A stretch of 64,000 bases of DNA from CAVQTK01 sp963716455 (GCA_963716455.1 CAVQTK010000010.1:1-64000); one strand, 5' to 3'; numbered from the stretch's first letter, positions 45,162 through 55,593 are shown. Made by a program: numbers and translations. The notes: generated from the sequence alone by a model not told the origin.

Positions 45162-46353
45162 CAAAATAGTCGGTGGCATCTTATTGATCATAGGAACGTC
45201 TATTGGAGGTGGATTACTTGCGTTACCTATGGCTACTGCAGGAGGCGGTTTCATCCACTCTCTATGGCTTTTCCTTGGAGCCTGGTTAGTTACCGTATTT
45301 GGAGCTTTTTTCATTTTAGAAGTGAATTTATGGCTGCCAGAGCATACCAATATGGTATCTATGGCCAAAGCAACTTTGGGAATAGGGGGCCAAATAGTAA
45401 CTTGGTTTATTTATCTGCTGCTATTATATGCTCTTTTGTCTGCCTATATCGCAGGGGGATCCGATTTAATTAATAACCTTTTAAACAGTTGGCACTTGCC
45501 AACGCCATCCTGGGTTTCAGCTATTTTATTTGTAATTCTTTTTGGAACAATAGTGCATAAGGGTATACGTACTGTAGATCGATCAAATAGAATTCTTATG
45601 ACTATAAAAATTGCGGCTTATGTTCTGTTAATTTTACTTATCATACCCCATACGCAATACGCCAAACTTCAGGAAGGAGAAATGCGGCTAGTTGCTGGCG
45701 CTGCCATGGTAGTCGTGACCTCCTTTGGCTATGCAACGATTATTCCTAGCTTAAGAACCTACTTAAATAGCAATGTCAAAGCACTACGCCTTGCTATCGG
45801 CGTCGGGAGCTTGATTCCTTTGATATGTTACATATTATGGGATTTTGCGGTACAAGGCAGTGTGATACGTAATGGAGCGCCAGGACTTATGCAAATGGCA
45901 AACTCTCCTCATGCAGTAAGTGAGTTAACTCGAGCATTAAGTGAAGGAACTGGAAACAATTTAATTCCTAGCGCTGCCCATTTATTTACTGCTATCTGTG
46001 TAACAACTTCTTTTTTGGGCGTGGCCTTATGCCTTTGGGATTTTTTGGCCGATGGATTACACATGCACAAGCAAAGAACCAAACGTTGGCAGATCAGTTC
46101 ACTGTCTTTTTTACCACCTTTATTAGTGGTCGTTTTTTTTCCTGGAATTTTCGTAAAAGCTTTAGCTTATGCCGGAGTAATTTGCGTCATATTACTAATG
46201 TTCCTCCCTGGATTAATGGCCTGGAGTGGAAGATACATGAAAAAAATGGCTACTGGCTACCGTGTTTGGGGAGGAAAATGGATACTTGCCAGCGAAATTG
46301 CGATTGCCTTTATACTAACTATAGTGGGATTAATTGAAGTTTTAGGAAGTTAA
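45151..46353 (+). CDS. Aromatic amino acid permease (HAAAP/TyrP family)
   Basis: Eleven-segment inner-membrane symporter of the hydroxy/aromatic amino acid permease family (TyrP, Mtr). From ATG 45151 (AGGAGAG 7 bases upstream) it has 400 residues. The diagnostic first segment is IVGGILLIIGTSIGGGLLALPMAT (about 4-27; unwound GTxxGGGxLALP loop), followed by hydrophobic segments through FLGVALCLWDFLADGL (about 290-305) to the C-terminus. Substrate, tyrosine or tryptophan or both, cannot be fixed. It overlaps the fmt end by 11 bases and gmhB by one base. Legionellales often carry several TyrP-like permeases for host amino acids. Confidence 0.88.
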   Translation: MMVNKIVGGILLIIGTSIGGGLLALPMATAGGGFIHSLWLFLGAWLVTVFGAFFILEVNLWLPEHTNMVSMAKATLGIGGQIVTWFIYLLLLYALLSAYIAGGSDLINNLLNSWHLPTPSWVSAILFVILFGTIVHKGIRTVDRSNRILMTIKIAAYVLLILLIIPHTQYAKLQEGEMRLVAGAAMVVVTSFGYATIIPSLRTYLNSNVKALRLAIGVGSLIPLICYILWDFAVQGSVIRNGAPGLMQMANSPHAVSELTRALSEGTGNNLIPSAAHLFTAICVTTSFLGVALCLWDFLADGLHMHKQRTKRWQISSLSFLPPLLVVVFFPGIFVKALAYAGVICVILLMFLPGLMAWSGRYMKKMATGYRVWGGKWILASEIAIAFILTIVGLIEVLGS

Positions 46354-46895
46354 TGATGCTTGTTATTTTAGACCGTGATGGAGTTATCAATGAAGATTCT
46401 CCCGATTTCGTTAAAACCCCAGATGAATGGCACCCCATCCCCGGCAGTTTAACAGCAATTGCAGCTTTAAATCGTATGGGTCATCAAGTTGTTGTGGCTA
46501 CAAATCAATCTGGAATTACTCGGAAATGCTTTTCCCTTAGCGATTTACTAGCTATTCATAAAAAGATGCAAATTGAGCTAGCTAAGGTTGGAGGTCACTT
46601 AGACGGTATTTATTTTTGTCCCCATTGGACCGAAGACCATTGTCCCTGCCGTAAACCCCAACCGGGCATGTTAAAGCAAATTGCTAAAGATTTTCACACC
46701 AATTTGACACAAAACGCTGTTCTGATAGGCGACAGCTTACGAGATCTGCTCGCAGCTCATGCCGTTGGCTGTCCAGCTTTCCTTGTTACTACAGGGAATG
46801 GCGCCTTAACCCTTCCACTTATAAAGGACTTATCTGGGGTAGAAGGTGTTTATGCTAATTTGGCAGAATGGCAAGCTTGTTATTGCCCCGGTTAA
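46353..46895 (+). CDS. gmhB: GmhB, D-glycero-D-manno-heptose-1,7-bisphosphate 7-phosphatase
   Basis: HAD phosphatase of ADP-heptose synthesis for the LPS inner core. The 180 residues show HAD motif I LDRDGVIN (6-13), motif II VVATNQSGI (47-55), the zinc-binding loop CPHWTEDHCPCRKP (about 90-103, with C-x-H-x(5)-H-C-x-C order), Lys in KPQPGML and motif IV LIGDSLRDLLAA. Length is normal (E. coli 191). The start overlaps the permease stop (TAATG). Confidence 0.95.
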   Translation: MMLVILDRDGVINEDSPDFVKTPDEWHPIPGSLTAIAALNRMGHQVVVATNQSGITRKCFSLSDLLAIHKKMQIELAKVGGHLDGIYFCPHWTEDHCPCRKPQPGMLKQIAKDFHTNLTQNAVLIGDSLRDLLAAHAVGCPAFLVTTGNGALTLPLIKDLSGVEGVYANLAEWQACYCPG

Positions 46896-47127
46896 CTTGA
46901 TTCCACAATGTAGGTGAATGTTAATTATCACATGTACAAAAAATATATATATCTAAGTCACTGAATAAAAACGTTTTTTCTCGATTTTAAAATGAATGGC
47001 AGATTACGCTAGCAAAATTTAGGTTTAAACCTGGTCAGTTACTTTTTATGGTCTATAATTAGATAACAACGATGTTTATCAGTAGATAAATTGGGAAAAA
47101 TAGAGAAAACAAATGGAGGACAATAAA

Positions 47128-47565
47128 ATGAAATCACTTCTAGTCAGTTCAGTTATTATTTTATCATTAGCTAGCACAGGCCTTGCTTTAGGAGCACAAT
47201 CTTCATCGCTAAAAGATACATCGTCGGATGCTGCTTATAGTACCAATACAAGCAAAGATCCTGCGGCTTCTGGTAATATGACTACTTTAAAAGTAATAAA
47301 TCAAGCCGATAAGGATGTAAAAATAAAGGCAGGGAAACACGACTTTAAGTTAACTACTGGTGCTATGAAACGTGTTTCAATTCCTAGTTCCGAAATCTCC
47401 AGGATAAAATGGTCCGCAGGAGCTTTCAAAAATGGAACCTGCAACACTGCAAGCTTGTCAATGCAAAGAACTCCTAAAGAAGTTAGATTGATTGTTCGCA
47501 CGAGTTCTTCAGGTAATTTTACCTGCGACGAAGCAAATACCTCTGGCCCACAAAAGGGAATGTAA
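47128..47565 (+). CDS. Small secreted protein of unknown function
   Basis: Not recognised. From ATG 47128 (GGAGG 10 bases upstream) 145 residues with a signal peptide (MKSLLVSSVIILSLASTGLALG, about 1-22), then a Ser/Thr/Asp-rich low-complexity linker (about 25-55). A compact beta-rich domain follows (about 56-135): TTLKVINQADKDVKIKAGKH, LTTGAMKRVSIPSSEISRIK, then two cysteines (NGTCNTAS, NFTCDEAN) that could form a disulfide. A possible -10 box TATAAT is at 47054 and a perfect terminator follows at 47585, so it is a single-gene transcript. The next gene encodes a protein of similar plan. Confidence 0.75.
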   Translation: MKSLLVSSVIILSLASTGLALGAQSSSLKDTSSDAAYSTNTSKDPAASGNMTTLKVINQADKDVKIKAGKHDFKLTTGAMKRVSIPSSEISRIKWSAGAFKNGTCNTASLSMQRTPKEVRLIVRTSSSGNFTCDEANTSGPQKGM

Positions 47566-47584
47566 GCTAGTCGAAGACCTATAT

Positions 47585-47618
47585 AAAATGGCAGAAGCTA
47601 ACTCTTCTGCCATTTTCT
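47585..47618 (+). terminator. Terminator after the small secreted protein gene
   Basis: Stem AAAATGGCAGAAG / CTTCTGCCATTTT, followed by CTTGTG, 20 bases after the stop. Confidence 0.85.
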
Positions 47619-47775
47619 TGTGATCCTTAACCTATTTATTAATGAAATTTTGCAATAGTCTATGCTCTGACTCTTCCAAATTAGCGAACTGTTAATTTTG
47701 CACTATAATTTAAGTTAGAAAGGTTGAAGCAAATTAACCTGTAACCTGTAGAAAAAAAATGTTGGAAGAGGAGAC

Positions 47776-48141
47776 ATGGAAGTGAAAACAATTTACTCAG
47801 TTATTGCTCTTTTGTTACTAGTTACTTTTGATTGCTGTTATGCAGATCCCATGGAAATAGCCATTACCAATAATTCAAGAACACCCGTATCCGTTTACAT
47901 CAATGGAAAAAGACTGTCGTCTATCCCCAAAGGGCCGGCCACAATGGAATCCTTTTGGACAAACTATAATTTTGGCGAAGGAGTTTACTTTACGCGAAAT
48001 AATGGTATGTATCATACAAAAAAGTTAGCTTGCCAGTGGGCAGTTTTAAATGCTAAGAACCCCGCATTACTCGTCACCCTGCACATAGAAATTACGAGTG
48101 CGAATCAATGCTTGTTAAATTTTAACAAAGAAGAGATATAA
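47776..48141 (+). CDS. Small secreted protein of unknown function
   Basis: Not recognised. Up to 121 residues with a signal peptide (KTIYSVIALLLLVTFDCCYA, about 4-23). A short beta-rich domain follows: DPMEIAITNNSRTPVSVYIN, GKRLSSIPKGPATMESFW, two later cysteines (KLACQW, NQCLLNF). ATG 47776 is only 2-3 bases from GGAG. GTG 47782 (MKTIYSV) has better spacing and may be the true start. TATAAT at 47704 is a possible -10 box. The plan (signal, N-terminal strand of type I-x-N-x-x-x-x-x-V-x-I/V, disulfide) resembles the preceding gene. Confidence 0.7.
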   Translation: MEVKTIYSVIALLLLVTFDCCYADPMEIAITNNSRTPVSVYINGKRLSSIPKGPATMESFWTNYNFGEGVYFTRNNGMYHTKKLACQWAVLNAKNPALLVTLHIEITSANQCLLNFNKEEI

Positions 48142-48181
48142 GAGAAAAATTATGGTAACTGTTACAAATTACGAGGTTACG

Positions 48182-49265
48182 TCAGCGGTTTGTACTGTGC
48201 AAAGCATTAACTAAATGCGAATCTCGCCAACTGTATTCTTCACGTAATTGCAAAAAATTTGCCCCTATTTGGTTGGAGTTAGACAATAGCTTCCGTCGCA
48301 TTTGTTCCGTATGCCTAGAAGGATCATAAATTTCGAGCGCATCTTGTTCCCATTGCGGATAAAATTGGAATCCAACTCCTATGCCTCCGCTTGGAATAAT
48401 AGGCGGAGTGTTAGTTTTATCCTCTAAACCCCAATAAGCTTGCGCTTGTCTATATAGCAACCAGCTTGCACTGAATTTGGCTTCCCTACTGTAACCCGCA
48501 ATATGAGGGGTAGCAATTAAGGCACGAGTTAATAATTTTAAATCAATTTGTGGTTCATTTTCCCAAACATCCAAACACAGTTGTAAATGTGGCTGTTTTA
48601 ACAAAGCTTGACTATTAATAAGAGCTCCCCGACCCGCATTTAGTAATATGCAACCCGGCTTTTGACGCTGTAAAAAATGGGCATCGAGTAGATGATAGCT
48701 GGGATTTGGGCCCGTATGAGTCAAAGCAGCATGCACGCAAATTAAATCTAGGTTAGAAAATTCAGATAACGGCACTGATTGAAAACCGTCATGCAGGGCA
48801 CTGAGGTGGATCGTTCAATAACACCTCAAACCCAAGCAGCTCCAAAGATTGAGCGACTAAACTCCCAACTCTTCCCACACCAATTATTCCAGCCCGTAAG
48901 CGTTTATTGGGTAAAATGGGATAGGTCAATATACCTCTGTTTCGTAGAGCAGCAATACAACACAAAACATATTCAGTTACAGCTAACGAATTAGCTCCAG
49001 CAGCACTTCCCCAAGCAATATTATTTAGATTCAACCAGTGGGTATCAATATGGTCAATCCCTGTGGTTGCCGTGCCTACAAAACGTACTTTACTATGACT
49101 TAATAAATTGGCATCAACTCGAGTTACAGTACGTACCCAAAGCATGTCTGCATCCACTAAATCCGCGGCTGAAATAAGCACGCCTGGCTTTTTTATTAAG
49201 GTATAGGCTGAATCAGCAAAAAGATAATCCAATAATGGGATTTGCTCATCGGCAACGATTTTCAT
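48182..49265 (-). CDS. pdxB: PdxB, erythronate-4-phosphate dehydrogenase, one frameshift
   Basis: Second step of DXP-dependent pyridoxal phosphate synthesis, a D-isomer 2-hydroxyacid dehydrogenase. Start ATG 49265: MKIVADEQIPLLDYLFAD, then VRFVGTATTGIDHID, GANSLAVTEYVLCCIAAL and the NAD site AGIIGVGRVGSLVAQSL (about 118-134). One extra base near 48804 breaks the frame within NDPPSALHDGF. The other frame continues DLICVHAALTHTGPNPSYHL (about 175-194), LLNAGRGALINSQALL, CLDVWENEP and TPHIAGYSREAKF to 48182. Corrected length is about 360, close to E. coli (378). pdxA and pdxH in the same window are intact, so a sequence error is plausible. Confidence 0.92.
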
Positions 49266-49343
49266 AACGACAGTTTAACACAGTTTGTTGTTTATGATCT
49301 GAATAGTGGCCGCGTCGTTTCCTGTAATGTATACTAAGTTGCT

Positions 49344-50726
49344 ATGCAAATAATCATTTTAGGCGCCGGACAGGTAGGAGGCTCTTTAGCAGCCAGCCTA
49401 GCTGCTGAACAACATAGTATTACGGTAGTCGATCACAATGAAGAGCGGCTTTCTGAGCTGCAAAATAATTTTGATTTACGCACGGTTACCGGACCCTGTT
49501 CTCATCCCAGTATCTTAGCACAAGCTGGAGCCGATACCGCGGATATGATTATCGCCGTTACTGATAATGATGAATCCAATATGGTAGCTTGTCAGGTAGC
49601 ATATGCTCTGTATAATACCCCAACTAAAATTGCTCGAGTTCGTTCCAGAGATTATTTTATCCGTCGCGAAGAATTGTTTGGCAGCGAACACGTAGCCATT
49701 GATGTGTTTATCAGTCCCGAACAATTAGTCACTCAATCAATTCAACGATTGATTCAATTCCCAGGAGCATTGCAAGTATTAGATTTTGCAGCCGGAAGAG
49801 TGAAACTCGTCGTTGCCAAACCTTTTTATGGCGGATCACTACTGGGTAAAAGCGTAACCAAGACCCATGAATATCTTCCCAATGTTGCTGCACAAATTGT
49901 GGCAGTTTTTCGCGGCGATCATGCCATGCCTTTGGAAAAATCTACAGTTTTAGAAATCGGCGATGAAGCTTTCTTCCTCGCCGACAGCGACCAAGCGCAT
50001 ACAGTTATGAACGCATTACGCCGTATGTCAGCTACATACAAACGCATCATGATCATAGGCGGTGGTCACATTGGTAGCCGCTTAGCCCAAACATTAGAAA
50101 GCCATTATCATGTCAAATTAATTGAGCAGAATCGCCAACATTGTCAAAAATTATCGCAATTGCTAAAACATGCTATTGTTTTATACGGTGACGGATGTGA
50201 CCAAAATTTATTACGCAATGAAGACATAGAAAATATAGATGTGTTTTGCGCTCTTACCAACGACGATGAAGACAACATCATCGGTTGTTTACAGGCTAAA
50301 CGGATGGGAGCAAAGCAGGTTATTGCCCTCATAAATCGTCCGGCTTATATTGATCTAATTGAAGAAGGCATTATCAATATAAATATTGCCATTTCTCCAC
50401 AACATGCCACAGTCAGCGCTATTTTGACTCATATCAGACGTGGCGATATGGTAAATGTTTATTCTTTGCGCCGAGGGGCAGCGGAAGCTATTGAAGTAAT
50501 AGCTCATGGTGATAAATCAACTTCAAAAGTGATTGGCCATCCTTTAGGTAGCATCCAAATGCCCAAAGGCACGCTTATCGGTGCTATTGTACGCGGTAAT
50601 GAGGTGATTATTCCTAATGATAGCACCATGATCCAACCACAAGATCATGTCATTCTTTTTGTGAGCGATAAAAAGCATATCCCTTATGTGGAACGACTCT
50701 TTCAAGTGTCGGCAGGATTCTTCTAA
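49344..50726 (+). CDS. trkA: TrkA, potassium uptake regulator
   Basis: Cytosolic NAD(H)/ATP-binding regulator of the Trk potassium channel. The 460 residues contain two RCK modules: Rossmann 1 MQIIILGAGQVGGSLAASLA (1-20) with TRK_C near 140-220, and Rossmann 2 RIMIIGGGHIGSRLAQTLE (about 233-251), with a second TRK_C ending DHVILFVSDKKHIPYVERLF. Length is the same as E. coli TrkA (458). It overlaps trkH by one base (TAATG), so the pair is coupled. The usual upstream neighbours fmt and sun (rsmB) are not adjacent; rsmB is not in this window. Confidence 0.96.
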   Translation: MQIIILGAGQVGGSLAASLAAEQHSITVVDHNEERLSELQNNFDLRTVTGPCSHPSILAQAGADTADMIIAVTDNDESNMVACQVAYALYNTPTKIARVRSRDYFIRREELFGSEHVAIDVFISPEQLVTQSIQRLIQFPGALQVLDFAAGRVKLVVAKPFYGGSLLGKSVTKTHEYLPNVAAQIVAVFRGDHAMPLEKSTVLEIGDEAFFLADSDQAHTVMNALRRMSATYKRIMIIGGGHIGSRLAQTLESHYHVKLIEQNRQHCQKLSQLLKHAIVLYGDGCDQNLLRNEDIENIDVFCALTNDDEDNIIGCLQAKRMGAKQVIALINRPAYIDLIEEGIININIAISPQHATVSAILTHIRRGDMVNVYSLRRGAAEAIEVIAHGDKSTSKVIGHPLGSIQMPKGTLIGAIVRGNEVIIPNDSTMIQPQDHVILFVSDKKHIPYVERLFQVSAGFF

Positions 50727-52180
50727 TGATGCGATTTGCCGCTTCCTTTAGAATCTTAGGCCTATTATTAATGATTTTTAGTTTGAGTATGCTCCCCCCG
50801 ATGGTAGTGTATTTGTACTACAGGGACGGAGGCATTGAATCTTTCCTGGCAACTTTTATCCTGACTTTAATTACTGGCTTAATACTTTGGTTCCCTTTTC
50901 GCAAAACCCATAGAGATTTAAAAATCCGCGATGGTTTTTTAGTCGTAGTACTTTTTTGGACAGTGCTCTCTACTTTTGGCGCTTTCCCTTTTTATCTGCA
51001 TTTTTATCCTGGAATGAGTTTTACCAACAGTCTGTTTGAATCGGTTTCTGGAATGACCACTACCGGAGCGAGTGTCCTTAGCAATTTAGATTATATGCCA
51101 CATTCCATTTTATATTATCGCCAACAACTGACTTTATTAGGAGGCATGGGAATAATCGTATTAGCTTTGGCAATCTTACCTTTACTTGGGATAGGAGGTA
51201 TGCAGCTGTATTTGGCAGAAATTTCAGGCCCAATTAAAACGACTAAACTCAGACCGCGACTCACACAAACTGCTAAAGTTTTATGGTACATTTATGCAGG
51301 ATTAGTTGCTTGTTGTGCCCTATCATATTGGCTAGCAGGTATGCATCCCTTCGAAGCACTAGGTGAAAGCTTTAGTACCGTTTCTACCGGAGGGTTTTCC
51401 GTACATGACGATAATTTTGCTTATTATCATAGCCATCTTATCGAAGGCATTGGGATTTTGTTCATGTTATTAGGTGCGATCAATTTCGGATTGCATTTCC
51501 AGTTTATTCAAGATCGTAAATTTTCTGTATATACTCAAGATCCAGAGTTCAAGACCTATATAAAAATATTATGTTTAGTAGCCATAATTACTCTAATAAG
51601 TTTAGTGGTGATGCGGGGTTATACCAACTTTTTTAACACCTTGATGCAAACTCTATTTGCTGTCACCACTGTTGGCACAACCACCGGCTTTATCACCGCC
51701 AATTTTGACGAATGGCCCTCCTTTCTGCCCTACATGTTGATGTTTTTAGCCTTAATTGGTGGTTGTGGGGGCTCCACGAGTGGGGGAATTAAAGTGTTAC
51801 GATTTTTATTGTTAAAAGAACAAAGTCGTCGAGAGCTACGACGTCTTATCCATCCCAATGCTGTTTTCTCGATTCGCCTAGGACAGCAGTCTTTACCAGA
51901 GCACGTAGTTCAAGCCATTTGGGGATTTGTCGCTATTTTCATAGCATTGTTTATCATTTTGCTGCTGGCATTATTAGGCGTAGGCCTAGATATAAGAACC
52001 GCTTTCGGCTCCTTAGCCGGCTGCCTCTCTAACACCGGCATCGGATTAGGCAAAACAGGCGTGTCTTTCGCAGATATAAACGACGTAAGCAAATGGATTT
52101 TAACTTTTGCCATGATTGCTGGCCGTCTAGAAATTTTTAGTATTCTCGTTTTATTTGCACCGAGTTATTGGCGGAAATAG
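50726..52180 (+). CDS. trkH: TrkH, potassium uptake channel subunit
   Basis: Pore-forming inner-membrane subunit with four pseudo-repeats. The 484 residues show the filter loops: SGMTTTGASVLSNLD (about 108-122), FSTVSTGGFSVHDDN (about 219-233), FAVTTVGTTTGFITANFD (about 311-328) and GCLSNTGIGLGKTG (about 431-444). About ten hydrophobic segments surround them. Length is the same as E. coli TrkH (483). Coupled to trkA. A copy of the TA-flanked palindromic element follows 54 bases after the stop. Confidence 0.96.
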   Translation: MMRFAASFRILGLLLMIFSLSMLPPMVVYLYYRDGGIESFLATFILTLITGLILWFPFRKTHRDLKIRDGFLVVVLFWTVLSTFGAFPFYLHFYPGMSFTNSLFESVSGMTTTGASVLSNLDYMPHSILYYRQQLTLLGGMGIIVLALAILPLLGIGGMQLYLAEISGPIKTTKLRPRLTQTAKVLWYIYAGLVACCALSYWLAGMHPFEALGESFSTVSTGGFSVHDDNFAYYHSHLIEGIGILFMLLGAINFGLHFQFIQDRKFSVYTQDPEFKTYIKILCLVAIITLISLVVMRGYTNFFNTLMQTLFAVTTVGTTTGFITANFDEWPSFLPYMLMFLALIGGCGGSTSGGIKVLRFLLLKEQSRRELRRLIHPNAVFSIRLGQQSLPEHVVQAIWGFVAIFIALFIILLLALLGVGLDIRTAFGSLAGCLSNTGIGLGKTGVSFADINDVSKWILTFAMIAGRLEIFSILVLFAPSYWRK

Positions 52181-52233
52181 CTGGCTAATCTACATGAGCT
52201 GTGATTGTGGGCTTGATTAATACGAGAAAAAAA

Positions 52234-52380
52234 TAGACTTCTTTCGAAACTCTACTGCTGATGCAAATTGCTGCGTTGCTTCAGTGCTCAAATCCTCACA
52301 TTACTTGCGTGTATGCTCCGGTTTTGCGCTCCGATGCGCCTGGCACTTTGCTACCAGCAGCGAGTTGCGAAAGAAGTCTA
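52234..52380. mobile_element. TA-flanked palindromic (MITE-like) element, full copy
   Basis: 147 bases bounded by TA, with 27-base imperfect inverted ends starting TAGACTTCTTTCGAAACTC and finishing GCGAAAGAAGTCTA. The interior matches the copy in dprA (TATGCTCCGGTTTTGCGCTC) plus an extra 27 bases. It has no coding capacity for a transposase. Confidence 0.8.
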
Positions 52381-52439
52381 ATGAAGATTTTGCCGTAGCA
52401 TAATATAATTGTAAAATTTTTAATTAGAGGATTGAGATA

Positions 52440-55400
52440 ATGCGATACGTAGGCCTGAAAATGACAAATTTAACCGATGCTAAAGTTAATAAAGAAATGA
52501 AATTAATCAATGACCGTGTTTCTTTTCATCAAAAAATTTGTGATTTATATAATACAGGTGAATACGAATTAGCTGAAAAGGAAGCAAAGAAATTTTTACA
52601 TCAAAAAGAAAAATATAAATTTTCTAAATTAGCAATTGAAGAGAAAGAGTTAAAACACAAGCAAGCTGAAATCTGGGAAATATATGCTCAGTGCTTATTT
52701 CGGCGCAAAAAGACACTGAAAAAATCAACCCGCTTGCAAATGATTGAAGCGTTTGAAAAAGCCTATGGGTTGTATAAACAATTGGATATTCTTACCTTTA
52801 CAAATAATTCTCAACATTTAGAAAGGATTTATGAACCTTTAATAGTTAATCTTTTCGATGAGAAGAATTATAAAAGAACAAAAGAGCTTATTTTTGATGA
52901 GATAAAATTGTCACACAAAGATCGTAGTGAACGGCATAAAGCCATTACTTTAACCATGTTAGCGCAAATAGTTATTTATTATGATCCAACATTATTACCC
53001 TGGCCTAAACTACTTTTCCTTTATCTATACCGCGCAGCTCCGCATTATTTTCAGGCCAGGTTACTTGCAATTCAAGAGAGAATTGAAACGGAAGATTTTT
53101 TTTCAGCACAAACCGATATAGAGAAAGTGAAACAACTTCAGTTAGAAGGAAAAGATCATAAAATTGAAATTACAGACAGACAGCAAGCCGGGTTATTCTA
53201 TTTTGAGGCTAGATGTAATGAGCATAATGGCGATACTCCAGAAAATGCTGAGCAAACAGTAAGACTTTTAACTAAATCAGTTGAACTTTATTTTCTACCA
53301 AAAGCGTGTTGGGCTTTAGCTCAATATTATGATGGATTTAATAAAAATTTTGCAAGGCAATCTCAAAATGCTATTCATTATCTACAACTTGCAGCAAAAG
53401 GAAACTCCCCCGAAGCTGCTTATAATTTAGCACTTAAGTTTCAACATGGTATAGATGACGTTCTGCCATCAAAAGAAACAGCTCAGGGTTGGTACGAAAA
53501 AGCAACTGCACAAGAATACCCTCCTGCATGCGCGAGTTACGCATTGTTTTTGTTGGAAGAAAAGCCAGTAGAAAAAAATCTGGATAAAATTTTACATTTG
53601 TTATCTATTGCAAAGAAAACGTTGCCTGAAAACTGGTTTTTATATATTCAATTAAAATTAAGCTATCTTAACCAAAAAGAAATTATATTAGGGCAACAAA
53701 TGCCGCTAAAACAAAAGCAACTCGTTACTGAGGAAGAAGCTAAAAAATATTTTAAAAAATTACAATGGCTGGCTGAAGAAGAAACTTTTTCTAATGCCGA
53801 TATCCAATTTTTGTCTGCCATTATTCAAGAATATCTGCTTAATAACTTAGAAGTAGCCATTGACCATTATCGTGCGGCTGCCGAGTATGGCTCAGAAATC
53901 GCGCATGAAAAGCTGTATATCCTTTACATTAAAAAGATTATACAAGCCTCGCCAGAGTCACAGGGATTTCATATTACTTCATTAACTAATGTACTAGACT
54001 CGAGAAAATTTTTTTTCGGCATTGATCCACCGGATTATCTATCTCTCAAACAAGACCAATTGGTGGGGGAACTAAAAAAAATAGCTGCAGATTTCAAGCA
54101 GACAAAATCTCCAGTAACAACAGATGATATTAAGCAAACGGCCGAAACTAAAAACCATGTTAGTTCACCCTTCTCTTATTTTCGCGCAATATGTGCCCCT
54201 AATAGGGTAAAATTGCAGAAAATATCTCAGCTAGATTTTAAGACGATAAATCGTGATCAACTAGCAGAGTTAATATCTTATGCTGGTAAACTTGCAGATA
54301 AACTGATCATTGAAGAGGGAACATCTTGTATTGATTTTCTTCGCTCTCAAGTGGTAATTTTATTAAATTCGGTAATAGGAAGCATAAAAGAAGAAAAAGA
54401 TCATTTTAATCCATGGAGTTTAATGTCAATATTCAAAGGTATTTGTTATTTTAAAGTATATAGTGAAGATCAAGATTATCGCAATTCTCTACAGTTTCTA
54501 TTTAACCTAACTGAGAAACAACTTCCATTGCTGGGAACATGGAAGCTCATCATGTTGCTGGATTCAGCAAAAAAATTATGCTATTTACAACCAGGGGTAC
54601 CTCGCTTTGTAAATAAACTGGTAACACATACCTTAAGTCAATGGAAAAAATTATTTTATGAAATAGATGGCGCTATCTGGTTTTGCTATACACTTGCTAT
54701 TTTAGATAATCATTATCATTTTTTTGCCGACAAAGATTCTGAACTAACAAAGCTATTGATTGACACCTTAGATATTATTCTTCAAGCAGATCCCAATGAC
54801 TATAAACCACGTATAAACATAGTCAGAAAATGCTTTTTTGCTTTACGTTATTTTACTATAAAAGGGATCATAGTAGAGGATAGAGTCAACCTTATTTTAC
54901 AGGTTCTTCGAGCTTGGTTACTTGCCAATCCTTGTGAAACATTTTGCTCTAAACTGCAAAGAACAGTTTCAAATTTTGTGAGTCGAAATTTTGCTTCTTC
55001 CGTAGGGGGGGGAGGAGACAAGAGGAAAACAATTATATGTACTGATATTTGTAGAGGAAAAAAGAATTAGCACAAAACCAGTGGATTTTGGCATGACACT
55101 TAAAATTATAGAATCATCCATAGAAGATAAAAGCGAACAAAAAAAAATATTGATTGTGGTTGGGGGGAGAGGTAGATGGCCCAGGACATTTTTGGTTGCC
55201 CTAAAAACTAGAGTGGGCAAAGAGCCTATTTACGATTTAGATTTCTGAATTTTTTACCTTTATAATTGAACATGATGAAAAGACAAAAAAAAAAAAATAT
55301 GTAGGATCAGTTTCTTTAAATGGGAAAAAACATCTAATGAAGAACGTTATGAAAATATACGGCAGTACTTTGCCGAAAGTACATAATTTGAAGTACCTCC

Positions 55401-55593
55401 TTATGCTGAGGGGGTAAACAGACATCAGCGTCCCTCTTACCATAGCTCAGTTCCTCTTGGTAGAAAAACACACACCACTCCGCGTTACTCAATATGGAAC
55501 GATTTTGCTGAAGAACAAGATAGAGCGCTAAAACATAAGAATTGGCGTAATCCTCGGGAAGCTCAAGAAAGTAAAAAATCTTTTCATAAATAG
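52440..55593 (+). CDS. Large Sel1/TPR-like helical repeat protein, 3' end frameshifted
   Basis: Uninterrupted for 876 codons from ATG 52440 (AGAGG upstream) to 55070, then continued in other frames to about 55593, for roughly 1040 residues. The N-terminal third is TPR-like helices (FHQKICDLYNTGEYELAEKE). Sel1-like repeats at about 275-375 include KACWALAQYYDGF, AIHYLQLAAKGNSPEAAYNL and CASYALFLLEE, with another near 475-500 (AIDHYRAAAEYGSEIAHEKL). The C-terminal half is all-helical and not recognised. The shifted 3' part contains KKILIVVGGRGRWPRTFLVA and FEVPPYAEGVNRHQRPSYHS. Sel1 proteins of Legionella (LpnE, EnhC) act in host invasion and trafficking. There is no signal peptide here, so a cytosolic or translocated protein. 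Effector status is inference. Confidence 0.7.
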
